Shown: positions 1 to 14,152, counted from the first letter of the stretch. The stretch: 64,000 nt of DNA from Linnemannia hyalina (GCA_019671135.1 JAHRHY010000013.1:248001-312000), one strand, 5' to 3'. Notes: generated from the sequence alone by a model not told the origin. Made by a program: numbers and translations.

Positions 1-2478
1 TGGCCTTGTTTGCCTCCGAAAAGATCACAGGAGGGGATTGTCTATCGTTATCCGCCGTGCCATTCTCATCCCCCGAGCTGCCTGCCTCCTGTTCCTGAGC
101 TGTGGAGGCGGGTGTGCTGTACGCTGATGAGACGTATTCGGCGTCCGATTCTGTCTCGGCAACATGTGTCTCATCCTGCGCCGAGTCTGCTTCATTGTCA
201 CCGTCGCCATCCTCGTGATCGCGGTCGTCCCTCTTCACTTGCTTCCCTTTAGAGCCGCCAGCCTTCCGCTTGTACTTCCTACTCGCAGCCTTGTCTCCTT
301 TAGTAGCCGCCTGGCTGTCCTTCCTGGATGCCTTGGTGGAGGGTGTTGTTGTTGTTGTTGAATAGTCCTTGGCGACCTCGTTCATCTCGTCCAGACACTC
401 CTGCTTCCACCACGCATTGTCGACGCCGAATGCAAACTCGATCCAAGGGAAAATCAACATTTGGAGAGGGATGGGCGGAGAGACCCCATTCCGGGCCAAC
501 GAGTAGGGCTTGTCCAAGAACCCGGCCATACCTTCAGGAACGGCAGTAAGTAGCTGTGGGACGTGGCATTCGCCGAATGCCCCACGTTCGACCGACCATC
601 GCCCTCTGTCGTCGATATCGCTCTGAGGGATCTTGAGCTTCGTTGCCTCCGCAGTACCAACGCGATAACCGTCATCAGCCTTTCTGGGGTATGTGATACC
701 TAGGTACCTGAAGTTCTTCTTGATCGCGGCCCAGACAGTTGTAGGAAGACAGCTTACGGTCGGGTCACTCGCGCTTGGTAACAGTTTGAACGAGGGCCAC
801 TCATCCTTTCCTAGGTCTCTGAAAATGTCACTTAGGGTACGCTCCGATTGTGGGTCGCGTTCCATAGCACCCTACGGTCGATAAATGATGTAAGAATAAC
901 GGTTAATATTGGGAATTTTTGCCAAATGTAATTTTTGCTCATATCGTTAAAGTATAACAGTGTGCGCACCTGCCAGATTTGGAACATGTAAAAGGCGAAA
1001 GCGCTAAAGGTACAACGAGCCAAATCGTAATGTCTCAAGGCGCTGACATACAGCTTTTGATCGGCATCCGAGGTAGGGTCGCTGTTCTTCAACTTAAAGG
1101 TGAGCACAACGCATTGCTGAGCCCCTGGTTGTTGATTCAGTGCCGGGACGACGGCAAAGCAGTCCGAGAAGTTGATCTGGTGGAGTTCCTCGTCCTGGAG
1201 GAGCATGTTGTGTGTGGCCGAAATGCAAAACATTTCCATAAAGCTGCGTCCGTCTTTGCGTTGACCTTGACCATTCCAAAGGACGTTCAGCGCCGTGACC
1301 ATGTTGCTCAAGGTGTAGTAGACCCGACCCCGCGTCGACACCGGTCGAGCACCTTCCCGTTCATCCAAGGCTTTCTGGCACTGATCGATCTTGACGTGGA
1401 AGATCTTCATGTCACTCGGTGCGAGTTTACCAACCTCATCGCGTGCCATCTGCAGACGGTGTATCCTGCCCAAGGAACTCCGAGCCAACTTGACTGCGTC
1501 AGGTCCCACGGACACTTCGACAACTACTAAATTGGGAGTACATTCAATCAGCGGAAACAGGTCCCTTAATGATTTGCCATTTCTATAGTAACCAAATGTG
1601 CCTGTGATAGATGAAGTACATGGAGCGACACGCGTCTGCATATTAGACTCACCTGAACCTCCCCTACCGGATGAATCCGTTGTTTTTTGGCGCTTAGACT
1701 TTGTGCGAATAAGCACCTCCTCCTCAAGAAACTTTGCGACCTTAGACTCTGAATCAACGAGATAGACTGATCTCCCCTGTGGACCCTCGTACTCCTCCTT
1801 GTGTCTCTCACAAAAGCTCTATTGAGACAGATATTGAAGACGTGTTGGAAGACGGTCTGTCAGAATAAGAGCGAAAAAAAATGCAGCGTCGTCATTGTTG
1901 GTTGCTCGCATAATACAGAAAAAAGGGGTTGTGCCGTACCTTCCATCTGCGCGTAGTTGGCATGTATGTTTGGAGAGAGGACTTTCGGATATCTGTCAGG
2001 TCGTTCATGTCCGCGATGAAGCACTGCTCAGGGCTAAGCAGTTTTGCTGAGGACGATGTTCCTCCTGTATCGTAGAGATTGCAAGTTATAGCTTTCCGTT
2101 AGGACAAGTAAACATGATATAACGCGCCTAGCGACAGCCATCCTGAGCAAGGTATCACACCTAGTGCGTACCAGTAATCGAAGACTCCTGTCTTTCAGCG
2201 ACAGCAGACAACAGTTTGTTCAGAGCGGCTGATTGTCGAGAAGAGGATGCGGCCTCTGCGACCCCACCATCGGTAGTATTAGTCCCATTACGTGCTGTCA
2301 AGGAGAGAGACGAAGTCGAAGATGGGGAAGGCGATAACGATGGGAATTCGTTTTCTTTTGACTGCTGCTGTTTTTGTCGTCCTGTATGTTGCATTGATCC
2401 ATGGGAAGGATTGTCGTCCTCTTGTGGCTCGGGGATGGCGCCTCGGAATCCCTGGTTGAATCGTTGAAAGAAAGACAT
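1..2478 (-). CDS. Ndc10/Crypton-type tyrosine-recombinase-like protein, 3' end cut off
   Basis: Five exons are read: 2478-2172, 2064-1940, 1818-1653, 1601-970 and 871 to the left edge. Phase-matched GT-AG introns of 107, 121, 51 and 98 bases join them; about 700 residues lie in the window. Residues 1-115 are Ser/Gln-rich and look disordered. A helical core-binding-like segment starts near residue 125 (TTRRWKSFC). The stretch near 400 (FAFYMFQIWQ) and residues 461-555, with RYLGITYPRK, DDRGRW and FPWIEF, resemble the Ndc10 domain-2/DUF3504 recombinase fold found in Cryptons and many fungal proteins. After that comes a low-complexity basic and acidic tail running off the window. Active family members carry a HxxR and a Tyr nucleophile; neither His nor Tyr is seen in the expected places, so this may be a domesticated or dead copy. 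The first exon was joined on phase and intron size alone. A shorter start at 2008 remains possible. No terminal repeats are seen. Confidence 0.62.
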
Positions 2479-2963
2479 GGTGACGCTAGGTTCCGAATGT
2501 TTGATTCGAAACTTGTAGTCGACAGGAATGAAAGGTAAATGGGCTTGCTTGGGATCTCTTTGAGGGTGTGTGAGTTGTTTGTAGTTGCTGGCGTCGACGC
2601 ACAGCAAGGGTGCAGAGAGACGCGTTGTGGCGTTTTGGAGTGAGTGTATTAAAGTATGAAAAGAGAAAGAGAGGGGCTGTGAACGAGTCGTGGATCATGC
2701 ATGGTTCACACACTGACCAAAGAAGTCACGTGCACTCCACTCGAAAAGCCACATGGACAAAGGTCGCGTACAAAAAACTGAGAAGAGCATAGAAGAACAC
2801 AGCGCATTAAACCGACTGGATTGAAATGGTACATTATTGGGGAAAAGACGGGGTGTGGCAATCGCAAATATAGAAAGAAAAGAAGCGAGACTACAAATGT
2901 GAAAAGAAAGGAAAAGATATGTACAGGATCCATAACGAACCAAACAACCCTGTGCCTGCTACT
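2479..2963. other. Gene-free spacer, likely promoter of the recombinase-like gene
   Basis: It lies between the start of the recombinase-like gene and the stop of the next minus-strand gene, so it should hold the promoter of one and the 3' end of the other. No conserved element was recognised. Confidence 0.5.
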
Positions 2964-4622
2964 CTACAGCTCCTGCTTGATCTCCTCTGCCTTATCCGCC
3001 GCGTTCTTGGCCTCATCAGCAACCTTCTGCTTCACATCCCCGGCCTTCTTCTGAGCATTCTCTGCGGCCTCCTCGACAGCGTTCTTGGCGGCGGTAGCCT
3101 TGCCCTTGACATCCTGTGCTACCTTCTCGCCTGCCTCGTTGGCCTTCTCGGTACCCTCAGCAACCTTGTCTTGGACCTTGGCAGCAGCCTCGGAAACCTT
3201 GGCCGATCCATCGTCCTTGGCTCCCTTTATTTTCTTGGAGGCATCATCGGCTGCAGCGGCGGCCTTGTCCTGGACAGCCTCGGCTCCCTCCTTGACATTC
3301 TCGGTTGCCTTCTTGGCGGCATCCTGAGGGACCTTGAGAACCTTCTGTGCGCCCTCCGATACCTTCTCGGCTCCATCCTTAATGTTCTCAACGACGACCT
3401 CGGCTTCGGCGGGCTCGGTTCCCTGGTTGGAATCGGGGCAGAAGACGTACTTGAGAACATCACCCAGGTTGTTGGCGCTGAGGACATCTGAGCTAAAGGA
3501 AAAGATATTGCGGACGACGGGGATCGACTCAAAGACAGAGGGACTCTCACCAGCCTCGCCAGCACCCTTAGTGACAAGGACCAACGCAGCCTGGTTGATC
3601 AATGTGCGCAGGACAGACTCGGGGATCTCGTTGGCTAAACCACGGTCGATGAGGTTGTGGATATCGCGTGCATTTTGGGCAGAGGGTGAGGTGGGTGAGT
3701 CTGCAGTCAATGCCAAGTAGGTCAAAGCACGGACCGGAAGATCAGAGGGGTTCAGATCAGCCAAGCGGGCGACGCTTTGGGCCATCTGAACCTCAATAGC
3801 CAACTTTCCGACGGCACCGACAATGGCCTTGAGGTCCAGGGACTGGATGGGCGAGTTGGCGGGGGCAGAGACGAGAGCTCCACCAGCAAGACCACGGGTC
3901 AAACTGCTGTAGTAAACAACATCCTCGACACCCTTGAGGTAGGCAGTATCGGTGGTCTCACAGACAGCACGGGGGGTAACAATGCCTTTGGCCATCTTGA
4001 CGGTCTCAGAGGACTTGATCAGTCCAAGGCCAAGGTACTCCCAGAGCGGTGAGGGTGGAGACGATGCCGTCTTCTCTGCTTCTGCCTGCTCCTTTGCCTC
4101 TGCTTCCTTCTTGTCCGCCCCTGCCGTCTTCTTTCCCTCCTCAGCGTCGCTCTCGGGCTGGACTTTCTTGTCATTCTTATCCGCCTCGACTCTGGCAGCA
4201 TAAGTCTCCTTGGAGGGTGCAGGCAGACCGATGACGGTATCGTAGATGGAGTTGACAATCAAGGCGGCGCGACGCATGTCGATGTCCTTGAGGTCTGACG
4301 CGGCGTTGAGGGCTGTGGCGCCGTGTTGTTCGATAGCTTGGAGCTTGGCGGCCTCGAGTCTGGACCAGTCAGCATCATCAGCGTGGAAAATGTTGAGGGA
4401 GACGAACTGGACAATGTCGTTAAGGACGGGAAGCTGCAAGTCGGGGATCAAGGATGGGTCCTGAGTGACGGTGAAGGACTCGACGCCCATGGTGTCGATT
4501 TCCTGGAGGAGATTGAAGGCCAGAGTCTTGACCTGGGGGTCACGGACAAACTCCTGGAGGGTCAAGCCAAAGGTGGACGAGACCAACAAGGCGGCAAGCG
4601 AGAGTTTGAGAAGCACCTTCAT
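2964..4622 (-). CDS. Secreted protein with EcsC-like middle and LEA-like helical tail
   Basis: Single-exon gene of 552 residues. The start is the Met that opens a clear signal peptide (residues 1-19, MKVLLKLSLAALLVSSTFG). The middle (about 240-400) holds conserved-looking helices such as VGKLAIEVQMAQSVARL and NPSDLPVRALTYLAL, which resemble EcsC-family proteins; that match is tentative. Between about 145 and 190 lies a charged Lys/Glu/Ala linker. Residues 425-552 form an almost uninterrupted amphipathic Ala/Lys/Glu/Asp helix with repeats of the type AEKVSEGAQK and DKAAAAADDA, like late-embryogenesis-abundant (LEA) or YtxH-type tails, with no Pro after about 435. It has no hydrophobic C-terminus, so it is probably secreted or luminal rather than GPI-anchored. 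The role is unknown; the LEA-like tail would fit protein or membrane protection in drying, but that is inference. Confidence 0.8.
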   Translation of the reverse strand: MKVLLKLSLAALLVSSTFGLTLQEFVRDPQVKTLAFNLLQEIDTMGVESFTVTQDPSLIPDLQLPVLNDIVQFVSLNIFHADDADWSRLEAAKLQAIEQHGATALNAASDLKDIDMRRAALIVNSIYDTVIGLPAPSKETYAARVEADKNDKKVQPESDAEEGKKTAGADKKEAEAKEQAEAEKTASSPPSPLWEYLGLGLIKSSETVKMAKGIVTPRAVCETTDTAYLKGVEDVVYYSSLTRGLAGGALVSAPANSPIQSLDLKAIVGAVGKLAIEVQMAQSVARLADLNPSDLPVRALTYLALTADSPTSPSAQNARDIHNLIDRGLANEIPESVLRTLINQAALVLVTKGAGEAGESPSVFESIPVVRNIFSFSSDVLSANNLGDVLKYVFCPDSNQGTEPAEAEVVVENIKDGAEKVSEGAQKVLKVPQDAAKKATENVKEGAEAVQDKAAAAADDASKKIKGAKDDGSAKVSEAAAKVQDKVAEGTEKANEAGEKVAQDVKGKATAAKNAVEEAAENAQKKAGDVKQKVADEAKNAADKAEEIKQEL

Positions 4623-6146
4623 CCTGATATGTGAAATGTGATAGTAGTAACGGAGGTGTTGAGAGGGTAGGGTGTGGTAAGTAGAGGAGATGGGATGAAG
4701 AAGAATGAAGAAGAGTTAGGAAGAAGGAAAGAGGAAGAAATAGGAGACCAAAAGAAGAAAAGAAAATAGAAGATGGGTTCGCTTTGTAGTATGAGCTGTG
4801 AGAAAAAAAAAGGCGAAAGGTGTGATGATTTGGAGAAAGCAGACAAGAAGGGGGCTAGCGAGATAAAGGAAGAGGAGAACGCGAAAAGGGGGGTAATGGA
4901 CGAAAGGACGAAGGGGTCTCCTTTTTTAAGCATGGACAATGGGAGCGAAAGCAACAGGCAAAGAAGAAGAATGAATGCAAGAGGTGATCCTTCCTCAGTT
5001 TTCTTTATTGTATGTACTATTGTACTGAATCTGAACATCAGCCATCGACGCAAACAAAGGGAAGGATGGTTGTTGTCGCTGTCTGCTTGGCTTCTTTTTT
5101 GTTCTAATTGTCGGCACGATACTTTGTCCAGTGTAATCATCATGTTCACACTGAGGATGCTGAGCTCAAGCATTTGTCCGTCATAGCAAAGTCATAGTTA
5201 TCGCATTTCTACATTGTCCCCTCATCGTGTCACCAATGATAATGAATGATGCATTCCTATTTTTCTTCGTTCTGCTCATTCCTCTTTTGTCTCCTTTTGA
5301 GAGCACTTTTTGAAATCGGGGGCCATGGCTCAAATCCGACAACTTCATAGTTGTGTATGAATGAACACATTACCCTTGTTATCTTTGCAAATCCGGCTCG
5401 TCACCTCCTTTCGCATAAGTTGCATTCCTACACTGATATGAACCACATTACATTCTCAGCGTACTCACACCCAACCTTGGAGCGTGGACAATGAGACAAT
5501 TACTACTCTGCCTTCTACGATTGTTTTCTGTTCTCTTATTCCACTTTCGTGTATCCCTTTCTTCTCCCCCCTTCTTTACACTCTCACCTCCTTCAGTACC
5601 CTCTCCCTCCCTCTCCCTTTTATCTAGAGCGAAAGAAGAAAGGAGAACGATATTCTTCTCCCGAGGGGGGTTAGGTTTTCTTGAACATTGGGCAAACGCA
5701 TGGGCACTCACTCCCTTTTTCCAGGCGAGGGGTGGGAAGGTTCAATGCCAGAGGTCCAAAAAACGAGAGGACATGCGATTGCTTGAAGGTGTTCTCTCCT
5801 CCAGTGATGACATTGACCGCGCTCAGTCCGCTAATATCACATGACATGTAAAAGCAAAGCATCCCCTTAATTGACGCCCAACCCCCAGCACTTGTCCACG
5901 TTTGACACGGTCACGAAGAGTGTGAACTTCTTGGCGAAGCAAAGAGGGTCCATGGTCTGTGACATCTCGTCTTTCCTACCCCGACTCTCTTCCATTCACC
6001 TTACCAACCACACTCATTCCAACCTGTCAACATACATTCACAACTACAACCTACAACACCTACTCCCCTGACACTCCAAGCCTTCGTACAGGACACAACA
6101 AATCACAACAACCCACATAGTCGACACTCTCCCACGCTTACTCAGC
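4623..6146. promoter_or_regulatory. Divergent intergenic region
   Basis: This 1.5 kb separates a minus-strand gene start from the plus-strand myotubularin start, so it should contain both promoters. Next to the minus-strand gene (4640-5000) the plus strand is strongly purine-rich, which is pyrimidine-rich on that gene's coding strand. Several open frames of 60-180 codons here are low-complexity and lack recognisable domains. Confidence 0.5.
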
Positions 6147-8679
6147 ATGTCTGACGCCAAGGCTTTGCCCACTTGGTGCCTGCCAGGGGAGATATTCAAG
6201 ACGACCTTTGAGGGCGTGTTCGGATTCTACCCGGTCGATACTCGTGGAAAACCTCTCTGCGGTGACGCTCTCGATGCAAACCTAGCAGGACCAGGACTGG
6301 AAACCACAACAGCCACAGGGGCAAAACGCCTCGACCACAACAACCCTAATGATACCAGTTCAGGTACAAGGAGCAAGAGTCGTGTGCGAGGTACGCAGGA
6401 TACCTCTGACTTACCTCTTGGCCATACCCAGCCAGGAAAAGGGCATCATCACCAGCAACACCACGGTCACCACGGTCTTGGCCACCAGCAACACCATAGT
6501 CGCAGTCGAACCCACCCTCACAGAACGGCACCATCGTCGTTTGATGCACACTCTACTTCTAGTCAGCCAGGGCCACATTCGCTGACGCGGCTGGTCATTA
6601 CCAACTTCCGCTTGTGCTCGCTACCGCCCTTGGTTGCTGACCAGGACTCTATCCGCCAACAAGTCACTCTCGGATCGATTGCGTCCCTGACTATGCAGGG
6701 GTGCCAGATTACGATCACACTCAAGTTCGATTCGACTCAGTACATCATTTCCCAGGCACCTCAGGGACCTCCACAAATCGTCGACGTGCTGACTACACTA
6801 CGACGAGTTGTTTTCAACGAGGACACCAAGCCTCGATTTCCTTTCTTGATGGGCTGGGAACTCCTGGGTGCTGACACGAAGGAAAGTTCGAGTGTCATTT
6901 CTGGAAAGTTGCAGCATGCCAGCAATACCAGGAAGAGCTCCTTATGGACGGCGGAGGATATTATCGCTCCATTATCAGACAGCGAGACGGAGCAACCGGA
7001 TCAGCAGCAGAAGAATGGTTCTCAGACGAAAGGATCGCAAAGGACGATAACGCTGGGATGGGATGGCGGGTTCAACCTACGACAGGAGTTTGATCGACTA
7101 CAGTATGACAAGAACCTCTGGTACGACTTACGCCCTGTTGTCTTTCCCCTACTATCGCCAAAAATTATTTCCATACCTCACACACTCACTTTGAGGCTGT
7201 ATATTTACATTCTTGAATGCTCTCGATAGGACCGTGGCGCATGTCAACGCTGACTATGAGTTATCGCCAACATACCCTGAGGGATTCATCATGCCTGCTG
7301 CATTCCTAGGACTCGACACCAAGCCATATTCAAACAGTCAAACGACAAGGTTACCACCAAAAACGGGATTCAGACCACAAGGACAATCAGCAGGACCCAA
7401 TGCCCATACCCAGTACCCTCCAGCCCCACATCGATACCCTCCAGCCCAGCCATCTCTTTTACAGCCCGAGGATTCAGACGCATGTCTCCGACAGCTTGCA
7501 GCTTTTCGATCCAACAAGCGTTTCCCTATTATCTGCTGGAAGGCTCCCGATAGTGGACTTGTTTTGATGAGGAGTGCGCAGCCCATGGTGGGCTTTCTGG
7601 GAGCTCGGTAAGTTGTCATCAATTAATTACATGCTTCGTTCTGCTTTAGTATCACTCTTTTTTACACTCACCGCTCACATGTAATATTGTCCGCATTGTT
7701 TTTCTTACCTGTAGTGGCCCGGAAGACGAACTGTACATCAGGACGGTGCTCAACACGGCGTGCAGGGAGCATCAACTCTTGCATGAGAACAAGATCACGC
7801 CGAGGCTATGTATCATGGACGCTCGTGCTTACTCCTCCGCGGTAGCTAACGGATATCTTGGTGGAGGACGTGAGAATCCAGGTAATGGCCGATCGAACTT
7901 CCATATATATCCTTGGTATATTACTGAATGAATCCTGACACATGCACACGTTGCATTGATATCGAATTAGACCATTACCCTAATGGGTCAATATCATTCA
8001 TGTCTCTGGGGAACATTCATGTCATTTCTTCTTCCCATCAAGCCCTTCTCAAGGCCGTCTCCGCTCACGCAGACTCGCCCAATTGGTACGCAGTGATTGA
8101 GTCGACAGGATGGCTCACACATGTGGCAGACGTGCTCAAGGCTGCTGCTGGGCGTGACGGAGTTGTTGGAAAGATGCTTGAAGGACAGTCCTCCGTTCTT
8201 GTGGTATGTTGTCGACATTTTCGTCAATATTTTACTGTCCATTTGTTCTAGATGTTGGACGAATCCGAGCTGACATGATGGTTTCTTGAATTTGTAGCAT
8301 TGCACGGATGGTTGGGACAGGACAACACAGCTGGTCTCGTTGGCTCAAATTCTTCTCGACCCATACTACAGGACGATCAATGGACTGCGGGTCCTCATAG
8401 AGAAAGAGTGGCTCTCCTGTGGCCACCCGTTCCATTCTCGGACAGAGGTGGCCCCAAATCAAAAGAAACCAAGCACACCAACAGTGGACGAAGAGTCGTC
8501 AGAGTCATGGAAGTTGGGCGCGAACGCGATCCATTCGAGTCCCAATGGCGCTAAAGAGTCGCTTTCGTATTCTCGAAAGTGGCTGAACCGCGTTTATGGC
8601 GAGCAGGAGTCGCGACTGGATCCAAAACCCATACCGTCTTTTTCTTACCATATGGAGCCACCGCAACAACAACATCATT

Positions 8680-8719
<40 letters not shown>

Positions 8720-10202
8720 GGAGAACATGTCTAGGCAGACTAGGACGCCATTTTACGCCAACCACCCGTTCCCAGAACCTCTGAGCTCACATCAGACAAA
8801 AGGGTCACCAGCCTTTTCGGAACAGGGGCCATCACAGCAACAACAGCAAGGGCATTCGACTACACCTGTCAACGCTCAGACAGTTCCTATATCGCCGTCA
8901 CCGGTGTTCTTGCTCTTTTTGACCTGTATCCACCACATTGTTCAACAACACCCGAATCAATTCGAGTTCAACGACTACCTACTCCTTGTCCTCGCCCGTG
9001 CTGCATCGGGGTTCTCGCCCTTTGGAGACTTTTTGTTCAACTCTGAGCGGGAGCGGGCTCAAGAGCGATTACGGCACCGGTCTCCGTCTATCTGGAAATG
9101 GATCCGTCGGAACCGGGGGTGGTTTACGAATCGCGATTTCATACCCGACGATGCGCCGATTACGCAGAGTGGCTCATCATCATTGGGATCGTGGAGGGAG
9201 AAGGTTCTGCAGGTTCAGACAGGCGGGCGGTATACGACACTTTGGTCCGAGTATTACTTCAACACCACGCCTACTTGGTACCCTGACACGCGGACAGTGT
9301 TGTCAACCCCGCTTTATCTCTATGGGCGGAAAGGGAGGGAGGCGCATCAGGTCTTGCGACGGCAGCAACAACAGCACCATACAGACAATCTGGCCAACTC
9401 GTGGTGGTCAAGTCGATTTGATCAGAACCAACTGCAGATGCTCACTTTTCCGGGGCTCTCGCCTCAACAGCAGCATCATACTCGAACCCCACTCCCATCC
9501 TTGGCGGACTGCCCAGTGGCAGCAAGGGTGACCACGATCCCTCCTGGGCTGGCACTTTTGAGAGGCGAGGAGATGTATACTTATTACATGCTGGCGCAAT
9601 ATCTGCGTGCTACGCGGAGAAGGCAGGTTGAGAAGGCGCTGTTGGCGTGGCGGGAATGGACCAAGGAGCGAAAGGAGACCAAGTCTGTGCAGGAGGCTGG
9701 GTGGGTTCTGGGTGGTGTTTCTGGAGAGAGTAGTGGTCAGGAGGATACTGCCCTGGATCACCGTGATGGTAGTGGGGATGATGAGGATGAGGATGGTAGT
9801 GACAGCGATGACCAGGTAACTGCGGGAGTCAACAACCGTACTTTGCCGCGATCCAAGAAACGTTCTTCTGTTCGTCGTTCTCCACCAGAGCTCAAGATTG
9901 TCGCTGCGCGCAAAGGTATCCAGTCCGAGATGGAGCGGATCATGGAGGGTGGACCGTTCTTTGGCAAGGGTCCCGTTCAGCACGAAGACGAGACTGACGA
10001 AGAACCAGAGCCAGAGCTAGGGCAATTGAGTATAGAAGCGGGGATGAAAATTGCTGCAGGGACGAGGATGGAGAACCTGAAGGATATCCGACTAGAGGTG
10101 ATGACGGATCTGAATGTGGATGACCTGGATGAGTCGTTTGATGACTTTGGGTTCCCTGTTAGTCTTGTCCAAGTCAATACCGCTGCCGTCGCCAAGGTGT
10201 GA
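6147..10202 (+). CDS. Myotubularin-family phosphoinositide 3-phosphatase
   Basis: Five exons: 6147-7120, 7230-7607, 7715-7881, 7971-8203 and 8298-10202, together 1218 residues. Myotubularins remove the 3-phosphate from PI3P and PI(3,5)P2 on endosomal and vacuolar membranes. Residues about 10-215 form a PH-GRAM domain interrupted by a His/Gln/Ser-rich insert (about 55-150). The phosphatase follows: the split Trp at [30 protein letters not shown] and the P-loop HCTDGWDRT, with Cys586 and Arg592 of the CX5R motif intact. The enzyme should therefore be active. The last exon resumes the fold ([27 protein letters not shown]) after a Gln-rich insert that includes about ten consecutive Gln near 715. 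It ends with an acidic Asp/Glu tail. At 1218 residues it is much longer than the single yeast homologue Ymr1 (about 690). No FYVE finger is visible. It is convergent with malate synthase. Confidence 0.93.
8688..8717 (+). repeat. (CAG)10 microsatellite coding for polyglutamine
   Basis: Ten uninterrupted CAG triplets lie within the last myotubularin exon, encoding a Gln run just after a His-rich patch. Pure CAG repeats are prone to length change. Confidence 0.95.
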
Positions 10203-10753
10203 GAAGTGGAGGAGAGAGAGGCTCTTTTCTTTTTGATATATATCGTCTCTGTCTACATATTAAAATATTCTGTGCTTTTTTTTTTCATTTCGAACACGCA
10301 GTGCCCGCTTGGGAGTAAACAACAAGCATCATTTTTATGCCAACAAAGAATGGGCACGGTCGAAAAATAAAACCCAGAACACCGCCCGTTTTGTATAACG
10401 TGGAGGATTCATTTCAAATCATAAGGGGTCAGCAGGGTGATTCTCCTGACGAAGCTATTGCCCGAAAAAAAAAAAAAAAAAAAAAAAACGGAAACGCCAT
10501 GAATCGTTGCCAAAGGAGTCGCTTCTGCTCTGTGGGCACCCAAGTCCTGTTCGAAAAGAAACCACAGTATGCATGCCACATCATGCGCATTACAAAAAGA
10601 GAACAAAAAAAAAAAAAAAAAAAAAGGGTACTGTCAATTTTTTTATTTTTGTTAATTTACAGCAACAAAAAAAAACGCGAGAAAAATACAAGAATGGAGG
10701 GGGAATATGCTAATGGGGGCGGGGGGGGTTGCGAAAAAGAAAAGTACGCCGCT
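10203..10753. terminator. Convergent 3' region between myotubularin and malate synthase
   Basis: The stop codons of two convergent genes border this stretch, so both 3' ends and poly(A) sites should fall here. It is A/T-rich and holds two long A runs (10465-10488 and 10605-10625). TATTAAAATATTC just after the myotubularin stop (about 10257) could serve in 3' end formation. No gene is seen. Confidence 0.6.
10465..10488. repeat. A24 homopolymer run
   Basis: Twenty-four consecutive A residues lie between two convergent genes; a second run of about 21 A follows at 10605-10625. Confidence 0.9.
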
Positions 10754-13029
<2,276 letters not shown>

Positions 13030-14152
13030 CTTGGATGTGTGTGTGTGTGTGTGTAAAGGGTGGTGGTGGTTGTAATGTACAAAGGAGAGAGGGGAGAGGG
13101 GAGAGAGAGAGAGGAGAGAGCGGTGATGATGTAGAAGTAGAAGAAGAAGAAAAAAAAAGAAAAAGAAGAGAAGAGGACAGTTCGATCACGGTCTATTTAT
13201 TCGTGTCGTTGTGTCTTCGTGTTCATCGGAGAAACGAATGATGAAAGGAAATCAAACAAGGTTCGTCACTCGTGTAAGACTATGCGTGTGTGGGTGAACA
13301 AGTGTGTGTGTTGCAAGACAGGACAGGACAGGAAATAATTATTTGAGCGCGAGGCGGGGTGTTTGTTTGCAGTGCGGGGAGGGGATAGGATAGAATCCAG
13401 CTGGAAGAAATGCGACAGAGCGATCACCCTACGGGAAGACGCGGAATTGAAAAGGCATACTTGTGCTGCCAGGGGAGATTGAATAGATACGACTCAATTG
13501 AAATCTTGACACTGAAGGACATGGCCGGAAACAAGTGGACAGGTAGAACACACCCCTGACAACTAACCTCTGCTAAGGTTTGTCCCTACCAGATCTTGTT
13601 TGTTACCCCCAATCACCCTCTTGGCCGTTGTATACGATGGAATTCTCCGGAGTGTGCAATCGCCTTCTCTGACTCTCCCACTCATCATCATCATCATCAG
13701 TCCTACCAAACTCCCCGCGCTTCCCTCCTTCGCTCTTTCCTTTCTTTGTTCTCGTGAGTGAGAAGGAAAGAGGTGTGAGCGTGAGAGTCTTCACGATCGT
13801 GAGAATCAAATAATGCACACTGTGGGAGATATAAAAAATAAAACAGGTGACAGCACACCCGACTTTTCTCGTTGTCTCTTCTCTCCTTCAACCACCCTTT
13901 TTGTACACGATCGTCCAAACCATCTTCTTAAATTCAATATATCCCCACCACACCCCACACCCTCACGTACATGCATCTTTACTTGAAAATAAAAGTCCCT
14001 ATCACCATCAACTCACCTCCTTGCCTCGTTCCCCTTGGTCATGCACACAACCAGCCACCCACAACCAAAGGTCTACATTACCACGAAAAGAATGCGTTTA
14101 ATGCGTTGTTGAAAGTAAAGAGCGAAAAATACCACCAGTGGGCCACCTGCTG
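13030..14152. promoter_or_regulatory. Malate synthase upstream region
   Basis: This holds the promoter of malate synthase and the 3' end of the CENP-C gene, both on the minus strand. Purine-rich GA tracts at about 13080-13170 sit just beyond the TG repeat. No gene was recognised, and no carbon-source response element could be assigned with confidence. Confidence 0.45.
13036..13054. repeat. (TG)n microsatellite beside the malate synthase start
   Basis: A 19-base TG repeat starts seven bases upstream of the malate synthase ATG, so it probably lies in the 5' leader as a CA repeat. Confidence 0.9.

Noticed and set aside
1..2478. Complete Crypton transposon
   Set aside because: Only one recombinase-like gene is visible, its catalytic residues seem absent, and no target duplication or second copy can be shown. 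It is annotated as a gene rather than a mobile element.
2919..3491. Plus-strand Leu/Gly-rich frame of 190 codons
   Set aside because: It is the antisense shadow of the LEA-like tail; the Ala/Lys/Glu codons read as Leu/Gly-rich sequence in reverse.
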